From Demequina sediminis (GTDB lineage Bacteria; Actinomycetota; Actinomycetes; Actinomycetales; Demequinaceae): a DNA stretch of 64,000 nt. A program made the position numbers and the translations under genes. The stretch is from positions 1,736,001 through 1,800,000 of the forward strand of contig NZ_AP027736.1 in assembly GCF_030296675.1 (NCBI RefSeq). The letters run 5' to 3'. Of this stretch, positions 1 through 8,344 are shown piece by piece (the stretch's first letter is position 1; each line of letters begins with the position of its first letter). Under the pieces are notes generated by a model. It searched no databases and was not told the origin of the DNA. It saw nothing but the letters and a program-made list of their open reading frames with translations.

Positions 1-2
1 CT

Positions 3-539
3 GCGCTTCGCGAGCGGGTCGCCGACTCCGTGGGCTCCATGGGCGACTGCGATCAGCTCGACGCGCCCCTCTCGGCGGCGTCGCTACGCCACATGGCGGT
101 GGACGCGGAGCTCCTCCCGCTGGTCCTGAACAGCCAGTCGGAGGTCCTCGACATGGGCCGCGCACAGCGGCTCTTCGACAAGCGGCACAGGATTGCCCTG
201 GTAGAGCGGGATGGAGGCTGCGCATTCTGTCATGCGCCACCTGCCTGGTGCGTGGTGCACCACATCAGGTGGTGGTCCCGACATCTGGGGCACACGAGTC
301 TCGACAACGCGATCATGCTCTGCGTCCGATGCCATCATCGAATTCACGACGACGGCTGGGGGATCGACATCATCGACGGCGTGGTGTGGTTCATCCCACC
401 CTCCCACATCGACGAGAGCCAGACCCCACGGCTTGGCGGCAGGGCGGCACTCGACATCACACGTGAGTATGTCCATCCGGGAACTCACCGCGGGGTCGGC
501 CGCGTCACCCACGGGCCTCCGCTCTACGCGGGTGGGTGA
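3..539 (+). CDS. HNH endonuclease domain protein, 5'-truncated by the window edge
   Basis: This is the C-terminal part of an HNH nuclease-like protein; the frame is open through base 3, so the gene begins outside the window. The zinc/HNH core is visible: a CAFC pair, then VVHHIRWWSRH, then the LCVRCHHRIHD segment, followed by a short W-rich end. This arrangement is typical of the large actinobacterial DUF222/HNH family, which occurs in many copies per genome. The DUF222 part would lie upstream and cannot be seen. An internal GTG at 30 could be mistaken for a start but cuts into conserved sequence. A function beyond nucleic-acid cleavage is not known for most members. Confidence 0.85.
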   Translation, partial: ALRERVADSVGSMGDCDQLDAPLSAASLRHMAVDAELLPLVLNSQSEVLDMGRAQRLFDKRHRIALVERDGGCAFCHAPPAWCVVHHIRWWSRHLGHTSLDNAIMLCVRCHHRIHDDGWGIDIIDGVVWFIPPSHIDESQTPRLGGRAALDITREYVHPGTHRGVGRVTHGPPLYAGG

Positions 540-545
540 GGCGGG

Positions 546-615
546 AACATGGGCGGGTGGCGGGGCGGGTGGTCGCGGGGCGGGGCGGGGCGGGTGCCGG
601 CGGGGCGGGTGCGCG
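546..615 (+). repeat. G-rich low-complexity tract (potential G-quadruplex)
   Basis: Between the HNH gene and the phosphatase gene the + strand carries runs of GGGG and GGG separated by single C or short spacers (densest at 576-594). Four or more G-tracts with 1-2-nt loops meet the usual G-quadruplex pattern. No gene is visible in 540-760 apart from this tract and the TTCGGACA motif at about 708-717 upstream of the phosphatase start. Confidence 0.4.
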
Positions 616-760
616 CTGCGGCGAGCCGCGCGCACGAATCGCACCCACCTCTCGGCATCCGTGCCAGGCGCTGGTACCGTGGGTGCGGACCGCGCCGTGG
701 AATCCGACAATTCGGACAAACCGATGCTCGGCGGGCATAGCGCCAACAGGGGGTGACCGC

Positions 761-1336
761 ATGGCACGCATCTTGACCGTATGCACGGGCAACATCTGCC
801 GCTCACCTGCCGCCGAGCTCCTCCTCGCCCGAGAACTCGAGGGCCACGCACTGGTCGGCAGCGCGGGCACCCACGCGATGGTCGACTCCCCCATCCCGGA
901 GGAGATGCTCCTCGAGCTCCGCACCGACGACATCGACGGAGCCGCCCACCGCGGTCGCCTGCTCACGGAGCAACTGATGAAGGAGGCGGACCTCATCATC
1001 ACCATGACGCGCGAGCACAGGCAAAGAGCGGTGCAGATCGCGCCATCGGCACTCAAGCGCACGTTCACACTGGCGGAGCTCGCCGCGTCGGCAGGCACGG
1101 GGGCCGTGCTGGAGTCCGCGACGGTCGTGGAGCGGATCCGCGAGCTTCCGTCCGCGATCGCGGCCCACCGGTACACGCTCGCCGGCTTCGACCTCGACGA
1201 CGTCCCCGACCCCTACCGCCGCTCGCAGCGCGCGTACCACGACTCCTACGCACTGATCAGGGGCGCGGTCCGCGACGTCTCTCTGTGGCTGAGGGGCGAG
1301 CAGGTCGACGCCGCGGTCGCCGACGTCGCCAGCTAG
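761..1336 (+). CDS. Low-molecular-weight protein tyrosine phosphatase (Wzb-like)
   Basis: The predicted product has 191 residues. It starts MARILTVCTGNICRSPAAE, so the C-x5-R-S phosphate loop sits at residues 8-15, as in LMW-PTPs. The general acid region appears near the end as DVPDPY. The ATG at 761 is chosen because an AGGGGG ribosome site lies 8-14 bases upstream and longer versions would add arginine-rich junk. In exopolysaccharide loci such phosphatases act on the tyrosine cluster of Wzc-type kinases, and a Wzc-like gene lies at 10.7 kb. The protein is somewhat longer than the usual 150-160 residues, with extra sequence between the P-loop and the acid loop. ArsC-type function is unlikely given the neighbours. 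Confidence 0.85.
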   Translation: MARILTVCTGNICRSPAAELLLARELEGHALVGSAGTHAMVDSPIPEEMLLELRTDDIDGAAHRGRLLTEQLMKEADLIITMTREHRQRAVQIAPSALKRTFTLAELAASAGTGAVLESATVVERIRELPSAIAAHRYTLAGFDLDDVPDPYRRSQRAYHDSYALIRGAVRDVSLWLRGEQVDAAVADVAS

Positions 1337-1361
1337 CCACCGCCCACCGGACTGCGCGGCC

Positions 1362-1460
1362 GCTGACCCCACACCGGTCGCCACTGCCGTCCGAGTCGCT
1401 GACGCCCGCGTCGCTGACCCCCGAGTCGCTGACCCCACCGGTCGCCACTCCCGTCCGACG
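1362..1460. repeat. Short GTCGCTGACCCC direct repeats downstream of the phosphatase
   Basis: The core CGCTGAC occurs four times between 1361 and 1433. It is flanked by a larger imperfect repeat, ACCGGTCGCCACT-CCGTCCGA, at 1373 and again at 1437. No ORF of interest uses it. It separates the phosphatase gene from the promoter at 1488 and may be a degenerate minisatellite. Confidence 0.5.
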
Positions 1461-1487
1461 GTCGCCCAAATATCCCTTTCGCACCCC

Positions 1488-1516
1488 TTGTGACCTATGT
1501 CACATCTGTGTAGTGT
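1488..1516 (+). promoter_or_regulatory. Promoter with overlapping CRP/GlxR-type palindrome for the WecG/TagA gene
   Basis: TTGTGA (1488-1493) and TAGTGT (1511-1516) are separated by 17 bp, a good -35/-10 pair. The segment 1489-1504 reads TGTGA-CCTATG-TCACA, a perfect TGTGA-N6-TCACA palindrome of the CRP/FNR superfamily. Because the palindrome covers the -35 box, a bound regulator would more likely repress than activate. The start codon at 1608 leaves a leader of about 85 nt. Confidence 0.55.
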
Positions 1517-1607
1517 CCGAACTGCATAAATAACGCGAAAGCGGACATAGCACTCACCGTCGCGCGGCCTGGGGGGATCACTGGGAACGCGCTCGTCCCC
1601 AGTAGAG

Positions 1608-2366
1608 GTGAACCGTGACCATTGCCCCGGCATGTCCATCGGTGGCGTCAGCATCGCCCCCGCGAGTCTCGACCAGGCCGTCCAAGACGCCCTCGAACAT
1701 GCCCACCGCCACGACTCGACGTGCCTGCGCTTCACCAACACGTGGTGCATCGTGCTGGCCGACCGGAACCCGGGATACAAAGCACTCCTCAACGCGAGCG
1801 GAGAGAACTTCGCCGACGGCCGCCCCGTCGCTGACGCCGTCGCCAAGAAGGGCGGGATGGACGATGCCCATGTCAGGGGCCCGTCGTTCTTCGAGGCGGT
1901 ACTCGACAGGGGACGCCTCACCGGCACGCGCCACTTCTTCTACGGCGCGGACGACGAGACCCTCGCCCGCCTCGTGACCGTGATCAACCAGCGCTATCCG
2001 GGAGCGATCATCGCGGGCCGGCTGGCGCCGCCCTTCGGCACGGCTGAGGAACTCTGTGCACCGGAACTCCTTGAGCGCATCGCCATCGCAAAGCCGGACC
2101 TGGTGTGGGTGGGACTCGGTACGCCCAAGCAGGACATCGTGGCCACCCGTATCGCGGAGGACCTTGGACTCACCACCGCGGCCGTGGGCGCCGCGTTCGA
2201 CTTCGTGGCCGGCACCAAGTCCGTCGCACCCCTGTGGATGCGCCGCGCCAAGCTCGAGTGGGCCTTCCGCTTCCTCAGCGAGCCGCAGCGGCTGTGGCGC
2301 CGGTACACCGTGGGCATCTACGAGTACGAGCGGATCATGTGGCGCGAGAGGCATCGGGTCGCCTGA
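1608..2366 (+). CDS. WecG/TagA/CpsF-family glycosyltransferase
   Basis: The 252-residue protein belongs to the WecG/TagA family (GT26), which transfers N-acetylmannosamine-type sugars to lipid-linked acceptors at the inner membrane face. Visible family marks are the N-terminal SIGGVSI strand, the FADGRPV segment (NADG in most members), the VGLGTPKQD loop, the GAAFDF loop and the membrane-associating end rich in W, R and Y (PLWMRRAKLEWAFRF onward). The GTG at 1608 is used because it keeps full length; an ATG at 1632 is an alternative without a better ribosome site. It follows the promoter at 1488 and precedes the fucose genes, so it probably adds a sugar to the polysaccharide repeat unit. Confidence 0.8.
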   Translation: MNRDHCPGMSIGGVSIAPASLDQAVQDALEHAHRHDSTCLRFTNTWCIVLADRNPGYKALLNASGENFADGRPVADAVAKKGGMDDAHVRGPSFFEAVLDRGRLTGTRHFFYGADDETLARLVTVINQRYPGAIIAGRLAPPFGTAEELCAPELLERIAIAKPDLVWVGLGTPKQDIVATRIAEDLGLTTAAVGAAFDFVAGTKSVAPLWMRRAKLEWAFRFLSEPQRLWRRYTVGIYEYERIMWRERHRVA

Positions 2367-2542
2367 CGGGCGGGAACCGGGGGAACAGGGGCCCGAGGGG
2401 GCGGTTCGCGGCGATGGGGGGCGTCGCGGACCGGGGGACTCGCCCGCTCTCGACGGTGTCGGCGACACCTGGTCGCTTGAGTGTCACATGACCTCGGTAA
2501 ACTCGGCCCCGTCGACCGCACCACACTGACTGGGGGAGCATC
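2367..2542 (+). promoter_or_regulatory. Intergenic region with probable gmd promoter
   Basis: The first 100 bases are G-rich without clear signals. Near the end, TTGAGT (2477-2482) and TAAACT (2498-2503) resemble a sigma70 promoter with a short 15-bp spacer. The octamer TGTCACAT at 2482-2489 lies between them and matches the right half of the palindrome at 1489-1504. The start codon follows a GGGGGAG ribosome site. Confidence 0.35.
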
Positions 2543-3571
2543 ATGAAGCGCGCATTCATTACCGGCATCACGGGACAAGACGGGTCCTACCTCGCGGAAC
2601 TGCTCCTCTCGAAGGGGTACGAGGTTCACGGACTCATCCGCCGCGCCTCGACGTTCAACACCAGCCGCATCGACCACCTCTACGTGGACCCCCACGAGAC
2701 TCAGGCGAAGCTCTTCCTCCACTACGGCGACCTGAGCGACGGCGCCAGGCTCGTGTCCCTCCTCGCCGCCATCAAGCCCGACGAGGTCTACAACCTCGCC
2801 GCCCAGTCGCACGTGCGCGTGAGCTTCGACGAGCCCGAGCACACCGGCGACACCACCGGAGTCGGCTCGATGCGCATGCTCGAGGCCGTCCGCATGGCAG
2901 GCATCAACACGCGCTTCTACCAGGCATCGTCCTCCGAGATGTTCGGAGCGACCCCGCCGCCGCAGGACGAGGACACCCCGTTCTACCCGCGCAGCCCGTA
3001 CGGCGCCGCGAAGGTCTACTCGTACTGGGTGACCAAGAACTACCGCGAGGCCTACGGCATGTTCGCGGTCAACGGGATCCTCTTCAACCACGAGTCCCCG
3101 CGCCGCGGCGAGACCTTCGTGACCCGCAAGATCACCCGCGCCGCCGCCCGCATCAAGGCCGGGCTCCAGGATGACCTGTGGCTGGGCAACCTCGACGCCG
3201 TCCGCGACTGGGGCTACGCCGCGGAGTACGTCGAGGGCATGTGGCGCATGCTCCAGGTCGACGAGCCCGACGACTTTGTGCTCGCGACGGGCGTGGGCAT
3301 CACCGTCCGCGACTTCCTCGAGGAGACCTTCTCCCACCTGGGCCTGAACTGGGAGGACCACGTCAAGTTCGACGAGCGCTACCTGCGCCCCACCGAGGTC
3401 GACGCCCTGATCGGCGACGCGTCCAAGGCGGAGGCAAAGCTCGGCTGGAAGGCGACCGTGGACGGCCGCGCCCTCGCCCGCCTCATGGCCGATGCTGACG
3501 TCGAGGCCCTCACCCACGAGGGCTCCGCGTGGATCGACAAGGTCTCGCTCGACTCGTGGACCGCCAAGTGA
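2543..3571 (+). CDS. gmd: GDP-mannose 4,6-dehydratase
   Basis: The enzyme converts GDP-mannose to GDP-4-keto-6-deoxymannose, the first step to GDP-L-fucose. The 342-residue product is full length for the family. It shows the NAD(P) fold motif [10 protein letters not shown] at residues 8-17, the YNLAAQSHV strand, the SSSEMFG segment and the catalytic Tyr-Lys pair in SPYGAAK. The late LRPTEVD motif is also present, as in other Gmd proteins. The GGGGGAG ribosome site is 6 bases upstream of ATG. Its stop overlaps the start of fcl by a GTGA junction, so both enzymes are made from one message. Confidence 0.95.
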   Translation: MKRAFITGITGQDGSYLAELLLSKGYEVHGLIRRASTFNTSRIDHLYVDPHETQAKLFLHYGDLSDGARLVSLLAAIKPDEVYNLAAQSHVRVSFDEPEHTGDTTGVGSMRMLEAVRMAGINTRFYQASSSEMFGATPPPQDEDTPFYPRSPYGAAKVYSYWVTKNYREAYGMFAVNGILFNHESPRRGETFVTRKITRAAARIKAGLQDDLWLGNLDAVRDWGYAAEYVEGMWRMLQVDEPDDFVLATGVGITVRDFLEETFSHLGLNWEDHVKFDERYLRPTEVDALIGDASKAEAKLGWKATVDGRALARLMADADVEALTHEGSAWIDKVSLDSWTAK

Positions 3572-4593
3572 CGTCCGGGCCGGCGTCCCACGGCGAGTCC
3601 CACGGCGGATCCCACGTCGCGTCCGACGGCGTCGAGTTCACGCCCGGCCCTCTCGACCGCGACGCCACCTTCTATGTGGCGGGCCACCGCGGGCTCGTGG
3701 GCAGCGCGATCGTCCGCCGCCTCGAAAAGGCGGGATTCACGCATGTGGTGGGACGGGCATCGGCCGATCTTGATCTGAAGGACCGCGACGCGACCTTCGC
3801 ATTCTTCGCGGAGACCAAGCCCCGCTACGTCGTCCTGGCCGCCGCGAAGGTCGGCGGCATCATGGCGAACAACACCTACCCGGTGGACTTCCTCAGCGAC
3901 AACGTGCGCATCCAGACCAACGTGATCGACGCCGCTATCGCGCACGACGTCGAGCGACTGCTGTTCCTGGGCTCGAGCTGCATCTATCCGCGCCTCGCGC
4001 CGCAGCCCATCCGCGAGGACAGCCTGCTCACCGGCCACCTCGAGCCCACCAACGACGCGTACGCGATCGCCAAGATCGCCGGCATCCTCCACATCCAGGC
4101 CGCCCGACGCCAGTACGGCAAGGCGTGGATCTCCGCGATGCCCACCAACCTCTACGGCCCGAACGACAACTTCTCGCCGCAGGGAAGCCACGTGCTGCCG
4201 GCGCTGATCCGCCGCTACGACGAGGCCGTCGCGAGCGGCGCTGCCTCCGTCACCAATTGGGGCACCGGCACGCCGCGCCGCGAGTTCCTCCACGCGGACG
4301 ACATGGCCGATGCCTGCCTCCACCTCCTCGAGCACTACGACGGGCCCTCGCAGGTCAACGTGGGCACGGGTTCCGACGTCACCATCCGCGAGATCGCGGA
4401 GACCATTGCGGGAGTGGTGGGCTACGGCGGCCGCACCGAGTGGGACACCACGAAGCCCGACGGCACGCCCCAGAAGCTGCTCGACGTCTCGCTCCTGACC
4501 TCGCTGGGCTGGACCGCGCAGATCTCCCTCGAAGAGGGCCTGCGGCGTACCGTCGAGTGGTACCACGAGAACGTGGAGCAACTGCGGGGGTAG
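3568..4593 (+). CDS. fcl: GDP-L-fucose synthase
   Basis: This enzyme epimerises and reduces the Gmd product to GDP-L-fucose. From the GTG at 3568 the protein has 341 residues. The NADPH motif GHRGLVG lies at residues 39-45, the catalytic GSSCIYP and YAIAKIAG segments follow, and the C-terminus has the usual [13 protein letters not shown] helix. The start is chosen for its GTGA overlap with gmd; GTGs at 3529 and 3556 are less likely. Compared with the family there is an extra N-terminal stretch of about 30 residues with a degenerate [10 protein letters not shown] repeat; a later start is not obvious. Together with gmd it shows that fucose, or a derivative, is part of the polymer. Confidence 0.93.
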   Translation: MTSGPASHGESHGGSHVASDGVEFTPGPLDRDATFYVAGHRGLVGSAIVRRLEKAGFTHVVGRASADLDLKDRDATFAFFAETKPRYVVLAAAKVGGIMANNTYPVDFLSDNVRIQTNVIDAAIAHDVERLLFLGSSCIYPRLAPQPIREDSLLTGHLEPTNDAYAIAKIAGILHIQAARRQYGKAWISAMPTNLYGPNDNFSPQGSHVLPALIRRYDEAVASGAASVTNWGTGTPRREFLHADDMADACLHLLEHYDGPSQVNVGTGSDVTIREIAETIAGVVGYGGRTEWDTTKPDGTPQKLLDVSLLTSLGWTAQISLEEGLRRTVEWYHENVEQLRG

Positions 4594-4621
4594 TTTCTGC
4601 GTCGCACCGGGGGGAGGGACG

Positions 4622-5908
4622 ATGCCTGAGGCGAGTGATCGCGCCGCGCCGGCTCGTGCCGCGCGAACCCATGGCGAAGCGCGTCCGCGGGTGCTGGTCT
4701 TCGCGTTCGCGTGCGACCCTCACCGCGGCTCCGAGCCCGGAGCAGGGGCGGCGATCGCGAAGGCCGCCGCACTCGTGGGAGACGTCACGGTGCTGACCCG
4801 CGCGGAGCCCGGCCGAGACCCGGCGGTCGACATCCCGGCCGCCTGCGGGGTGACCCGTGCGGTCGCGATCCCGTCGCGTGCCTGGGAGGCGCGCCTGCCG
4901 GTGCACGTGCGCTACGCGGCCTGGTGCGTGCGGGCGGCCGCGTGGCGGCGCGCCCACCGCACCGGGAGCGACTACCAGGTCCTTCACCACGCGACGTATG
5001 CCTCGGACTGGTTCCTCAATCCGCTGATGCTGCTGCGCAAGGCCCCCGGGGAGCAGTGGGTCGCCGGCCCGGGCGGCGGCGCCACCTACCCGTCCGTGGC
5101 GATCGCGCGCGCCGCGGCGGGCGGCGGCGTTGCCACCCTCGCCAGCGAGCTCGTCCGACGCTGGTCGACGCGGGCCTCGCGACGCCTCATGGCGGCACGG
5201 CTTCGGCGCCGCGTCGACCACGCCCTGGCCCTCAACCCCGACTCGCGGGCCGAGCTCTCGCGCCTCGGCTTTCCGCGCGTCAGCGTGACATCCAACGCCG
5301 TGATCGACTACGCGGCGCTGCCCTTGCGCGAGGATCACCGGCCAGGCTCGGCGCCGCGGGTGCTCTTCATGGGACGCGGCACGCGATGGAAGGGACTGCC
5401 GCTACTGCTGCGCGCCGCCGCGCACCTCCCGCCCGACACCGTGATCGATATCGCGGGCCCGGGCACCGACGCGTCCGCGTATCGCGACGCCGCTGCGGCG
5501 CTCACTCATCTCAGGACGCCCGTGACGTTCCACGGCTCGCTCCCGCGCGACCGGGCGCTCGCGCTCCTGGCTGCGACGGACGCGCTGGCCTTCGGCTCGC
5601 TGCACGACTCGGCTCCCTGGGCCGCTGCCGAGGCCGCCGCCCTGGGCGTCCCGGTGGTCTGCCTCGACCTGGGAGGCGTCGCGATGATGGCCGGCGAGGC
5701 CGCCCGCGTGGTGAGCACCGCGGACGCCGACTCGCTCCCCCGCCGATTCGCCGAGGCGCTCGTCGCGGCGGCCGCGGAAGACCCCAGCGACCGCCCGCGC
5801 CCCACGCGAGAGTTCACGCTCGGCGCGCTCGCGGAGACCCTCGGGGCCGCCTACATGGGCGCCCCCGTGGCCAGCCCGGGCATCGTCCGTCTGAGGCGGG
5901 AAGGCTAG
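4622..5908 (+). CDS. Glycosyltransferase family 4 protein
   Basis: The 428-residue protein has a GT-B fold outline: an N-terminal acceptor half beginning VLVFAFACDPHRGSEPGAG (about residues 25-43) and a C-terminal donor half with VLFMGRGTRWKGLPLLL and a VTFHGSLPRD segment. In the usual E-x7-E position the sequence reads SAPWAAAEAAALGVPVVC, so only one of the glutamates is clear. A GGGGGGAGGGACG ribosome site precedes the ATG. It is read with gmd and fcl and probably adds one sugar of the repeat unit. The donor cannot be told from sequence. Confidence 0.85.
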   Translation: MPEASDRAAPARAARTHGEARPRVLVFAFACDPHRGSEPGAGAAIAKAAALVGDVTVLTRAEPGRDPAVDIPAACGVTRAVAIPSRAWEARLPVHVRYAAWCVRAAAWRRAHRTGSDYQVLHHATYASDWFLNPLMLLRKAPGEQWVAGPGGGATYPSVAIARAAAGGGVATLASELVRRWSTRASRRLMAARLRRRVDHALALNPDSRAELSRLGFPRVSVTSNAVIDYAALPLREDHRPGSAPRVLFMGRGTRWKGLPLLLRAAAHLPPDTVIDIAGPGTDASAYRDAAAALTHLRTPVTFHGSLPRDRALALLAATDALAFGSLHDSAPWAAAEAAALGVPVVCLDLGGVAMMAGEAARVVSTADADSLPRRFAEALVAAAAEDPSDRPRPTREFTLGALAETLGAAYMGAPVASPGIVRLRREG

Positions 5909-5920
5909 CCGGCACCGCGC

Positions 5921-6862
5921 TCAGCCCGTACCCCCACGGCCGTACTCGACCACGACGTGCCGCGACGCGGAACCCACCATCCCCACCCCGCGCGCGACCC
6001 GACCCACGAAGTGCCCCGTGGGGTCGTGCAGCGTGATGGCCGCGAGCGTTCCCGTCGCGAGCGCCTTCGCCACCCTCCCCACGCCGCCGACGGCGACCGC
6101 GGCACGCGACCTCTCGGCGAGCATGACCCTGCCCAGCACGTTGCCCGCGCGCAGGTGACGCCTCCACGCCCACCGCAGGCTCATGCGCGCGGGCTCGAGA
6201 GGTTCGCGCACCGTCGCCTCCTCGCTCCACACGAACGTGCAGCCGTGACCGCGGATGAGCCCCCAGAAGAACTGCGTGTCCGAGCCTCCGGTGCCCGAGA
6301 ATCGCTCGTCGAAGCGCGGCGCGCCCGCGCGCTCCCACGCCTCGCGCCGCACCAGGGTGTTGTTGGTCGCGGGCAGGCCCTCGCTGCTTCCCGTGGGGCG
6401 GCGGCGGCGCTCGAACAGGCCCGACCGGCGCACCCAGCCCGGCGCGTCCGACGGCAGCACGGTCTCGACGTTGCCGTTGACGATGTCTGCGTCGTGGTCG
6501 TGTGCGGCGTCGAGCAGCGCGCCCAGCCAGCCGGGAGGCACGAGCTCGTCGTCGTCGACAAAGACGAACGCGTCCACCTCCGCGGTGACGTGGTCGAGGC
6601 AGCGGTTGCGGGCGGCGGCAATGCCGGGACGCGGCTCGTGCGCGTAGACGATGCTCCGACCCGGCGCCCGGGACGATGCCGCGGTGACCGTGGCGGCGGC
6701 CCTCCCGTCCGGATTGTTGTCGACCACGAGCAGGGTCGCGCGCTGCGTGGTCGGATCCGCGAGGTAGGTGTCGAGGAACGCGGCCAGCCCGTCGGGACGG
6801 TCGTACGTGCACACCGTCACGAGGATGCGCGCGGGGTCAAGGACGGGGCGCTCAGGAGGCAT
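5921..6862 (-). CDS. Glycosyltransferase family 2 protein
   Basis: A 313-residue GT-A enzyme. The N-terminus shows VTVCTYDRPDGL, the VVDNNPDG segment and the metal-binding FVFVDDDELVP motif; a GTGGSDTQFFWGLI segment matches the later ED/GxD acceptor region. The ATG at 6862 overlaps the end of the Wzy-like gene by 11 bp, so the two are translationally linked. The C-terminal 80 residues contain hydrophobic stretches that may associate with the membrane. It is convergent with the GT4 gene, with only 12 bp between stops. The sugar specificity is unknown. Confidence 0.88.
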   Translation of the reverse strand: MPPERPVLDPARILVTVCTYDRPDGLAAFLDTYLADPTTQRATLLVVDNNPDGRAAATVTAASSRAPGRSIVYAHEPRPGIAAARNRCLDHVTAEVDAFVFVDDDELVPPGWLGALLDAAHDHDADIVNGNVETVLPSDAPGWVRRSGLFERRRRPTGSSEGLPATNNTLVRREAWERAGAPRFDERFSGTGGSDTQFFWGLIRGHGCTFVWSEEATVREPLEPARMSLRWAWRRHLRAGNVLGRVMLAERSRAAVAVGGVGRVAKALATGTLAAITLHDPTGHFVGRVARGVGMVGSASRHVVVEYGRGGTG

Positions 6863-8309
6863 GATCGAGGTCCGGATCGGCGGCGAACGTGAGCGCGACC
6901 GCGAGCGCATAGGTCATGTACCCGAACGGGGACTCGAGGATCACGCCCACCAGCGCCGCGAACAACAGCCCCACCTGGATGGCCGCTCCGATCCTCGCGG
7001 CCCGCGCGGTCCGCACGCGTCGCAGGGAGGCGATCAGCACGGCCGCGACCGCGCTCAGCGCGAGCGTGGCACCCACGATTCCGAGCATCGCGAACCAGCC
7101 GATCACGAAGCTGTGCGCCTGGCGCACCGCGGCGTCCCCCGAGAGGTGGACGAGTGCTCCTGAGTCGGCGACAAACGAGGACCCGAACCCCTCCCCGAGC
7201 CACCTGCTCCAGGGGTCGCTAGCGACGTGCGCGACGATGCTCTCCCACGCATCGACCCTCGCCGATGTCGTGTTGGACGACCCCTCGACCGCGGGACCCG
7301 CCACGAGCCGCTCGAAGCCCCTCGCCCATCCCGCCGAGGACCGCGCGGCCACCACGAAGGCCGCGAGGAGCATCGGCAATGCCAGAAAGACGGCGGCGAG
7401 CCGGACGGGTCCGAGGCGCTCGTCCCTGAACGGGCGCGCGCCCACCACGGTCACCGCGACCACCAGCAGCGCCGCCACGAGCCCCGCGCGCGAGCCATGC
7501 GCCATGACCGCGGCGGCGCTGAGCACGATGATTCCGAGCCGCACCGCGAGCGGCACGCGCCGCGCCGCCAGCATGGTCGCAATCGCGATCCCGCACACCA
7601 GCCCGTCAAAGTCGCCGCGCGTGGTGAACACCGGGATGCCGGCGAGCGGCATCGAAATCTCCGGGAGCACGCCGAACACGGCCGCCCCGAACCACACCGA
7701 GTGCACCGCTGCCGCCGCCGTCACCCAGCGCAGGACGCGCCCACGGCCCACGATCCTCACCGCGCGCACCAGGACGGGAGTGAGCGCGAGGTATGCGAAC
7801 GGCAACGCGTCGCGCACCGCCAAGAGGTCTCCCGTTCCTCGCATCACGCCGAGCGCGAGCGCGCCGACCCACAGCGTCGCCGCGGTCCGCAGCACGCGCG
7901 GGGAGCGCGCGACTCCGGGGACGGACCCGTGGCGCGCGGAGTCGAGTGCGAAGAGCGCGAGGCCGGCGATCACCAGGAGATCCGCGAGGAAGACCGGCGT
8001 GCCGGGGATGCCGATGTAGCTGCCCCAGCGACCGCCCGCGACCGCGACCAGCGGACCGGCAATGATCAGCGCCGCTCCCGCGTGGAGGGCCGTGCGAGGG
8101 GCACGGGGCACGAGCGTGGTGGGTCCGGGCGGGGTGGGCACGAGTGTGGTGGGTACTGGTGTGGTGGGTCCGGGCGGGGTGGGCACGAGTGTGGTGGGTA
8201 CTGGTGTGGTGGGTCCGGGCGGGGTGGGCACGAGCGTCGTGGGCGCGAGCACGCTTGCCCGACCAGCGTCCCTCAGCCCGGCACGCGGAAGACCACGCAT
8301 TTCGGTCAT
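6852..8309 (-). CDS. O-antigen ligase/polymerase-like membrane protein (Wzy candidate)
   Basis: The 485-residue protein has about ten to twelve hydrophobic segments. A long extracytoplasmic loop in the C-terminal half contains RVDAWESIVAH and a GEGFGSSF-like stretch, the pattern of Wzy/WaaL polymerases. The ATG at 8309 has a GGGGGAG ribosome site directly upstream; a longer frame to 8348 is less likely. The first 70 residues hold three near-identical copies of a 15-residue Pro/Thr/Val unit (TTLVPTPPGPTTPVP). That unit is encoded by a 45-bp tandem repeat and is not part of the family. It would be a flexible cytosolic or periplasmic arm and may vary between strains. Confidence 0.75.
   Translation of the reverse strand: MTEMRGLPRAGLRDAGRASVLAPTTLVPTPPGPTTPVPTTLVPTPPGPTTPVPTTLVPTPPGPTTLVPRAPRTALHAGAALIIAGPLVAVAGGRWGSYIGIPGTPVFLADLLVIAGLALFALDSARHGSVPGVARSPRVLRTAATLWVGALALGVMRGTGDLLAVRDALPFAYLALTPVLVRAVRIVGRGRVLRWVTAAAAVHSVWFGAAVFGVLPEISMPLAGIPVFTTRGDFDGLVCGIAIATMLAARRVPLAVRLGIIVLSAAAVMAHGSRAGLVAALLVVAVTVVGARPFRDERLGPVRLAAVFLALPMLLAAFVVAARSSAGWARGFERLVAGPAVEGSSNTTSARVDAWESIVAHVASDPWSRWLGEGFGSSFVADSGALVHLSGDAAVRQAHSFVIGWFAMLGIVGATLALSAVAAVLIASLRRVRTARAARIGAAIQVGLLFAALVGVILESPFGYMTYALAVALTFAADPDLDHAS
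8106..8240 (-). repeat. 45-bp tandem repeat inside the Wzy-like gene
   Basis: Copies begin at 8116, 8161 and 8206, exactly 45 bp apart; the third is partial and degenerates after about 30 bp. The first two full copies are nearly identical. Because 45 is a multiple of three, copy-number change would lengthen or shorten the protein arm without shifting frame. Confidence 0.85.
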
Positions 8310-8344
8310 TTCTCCCCCGTCGCCCAGGCTATCCGCGGGGACTG

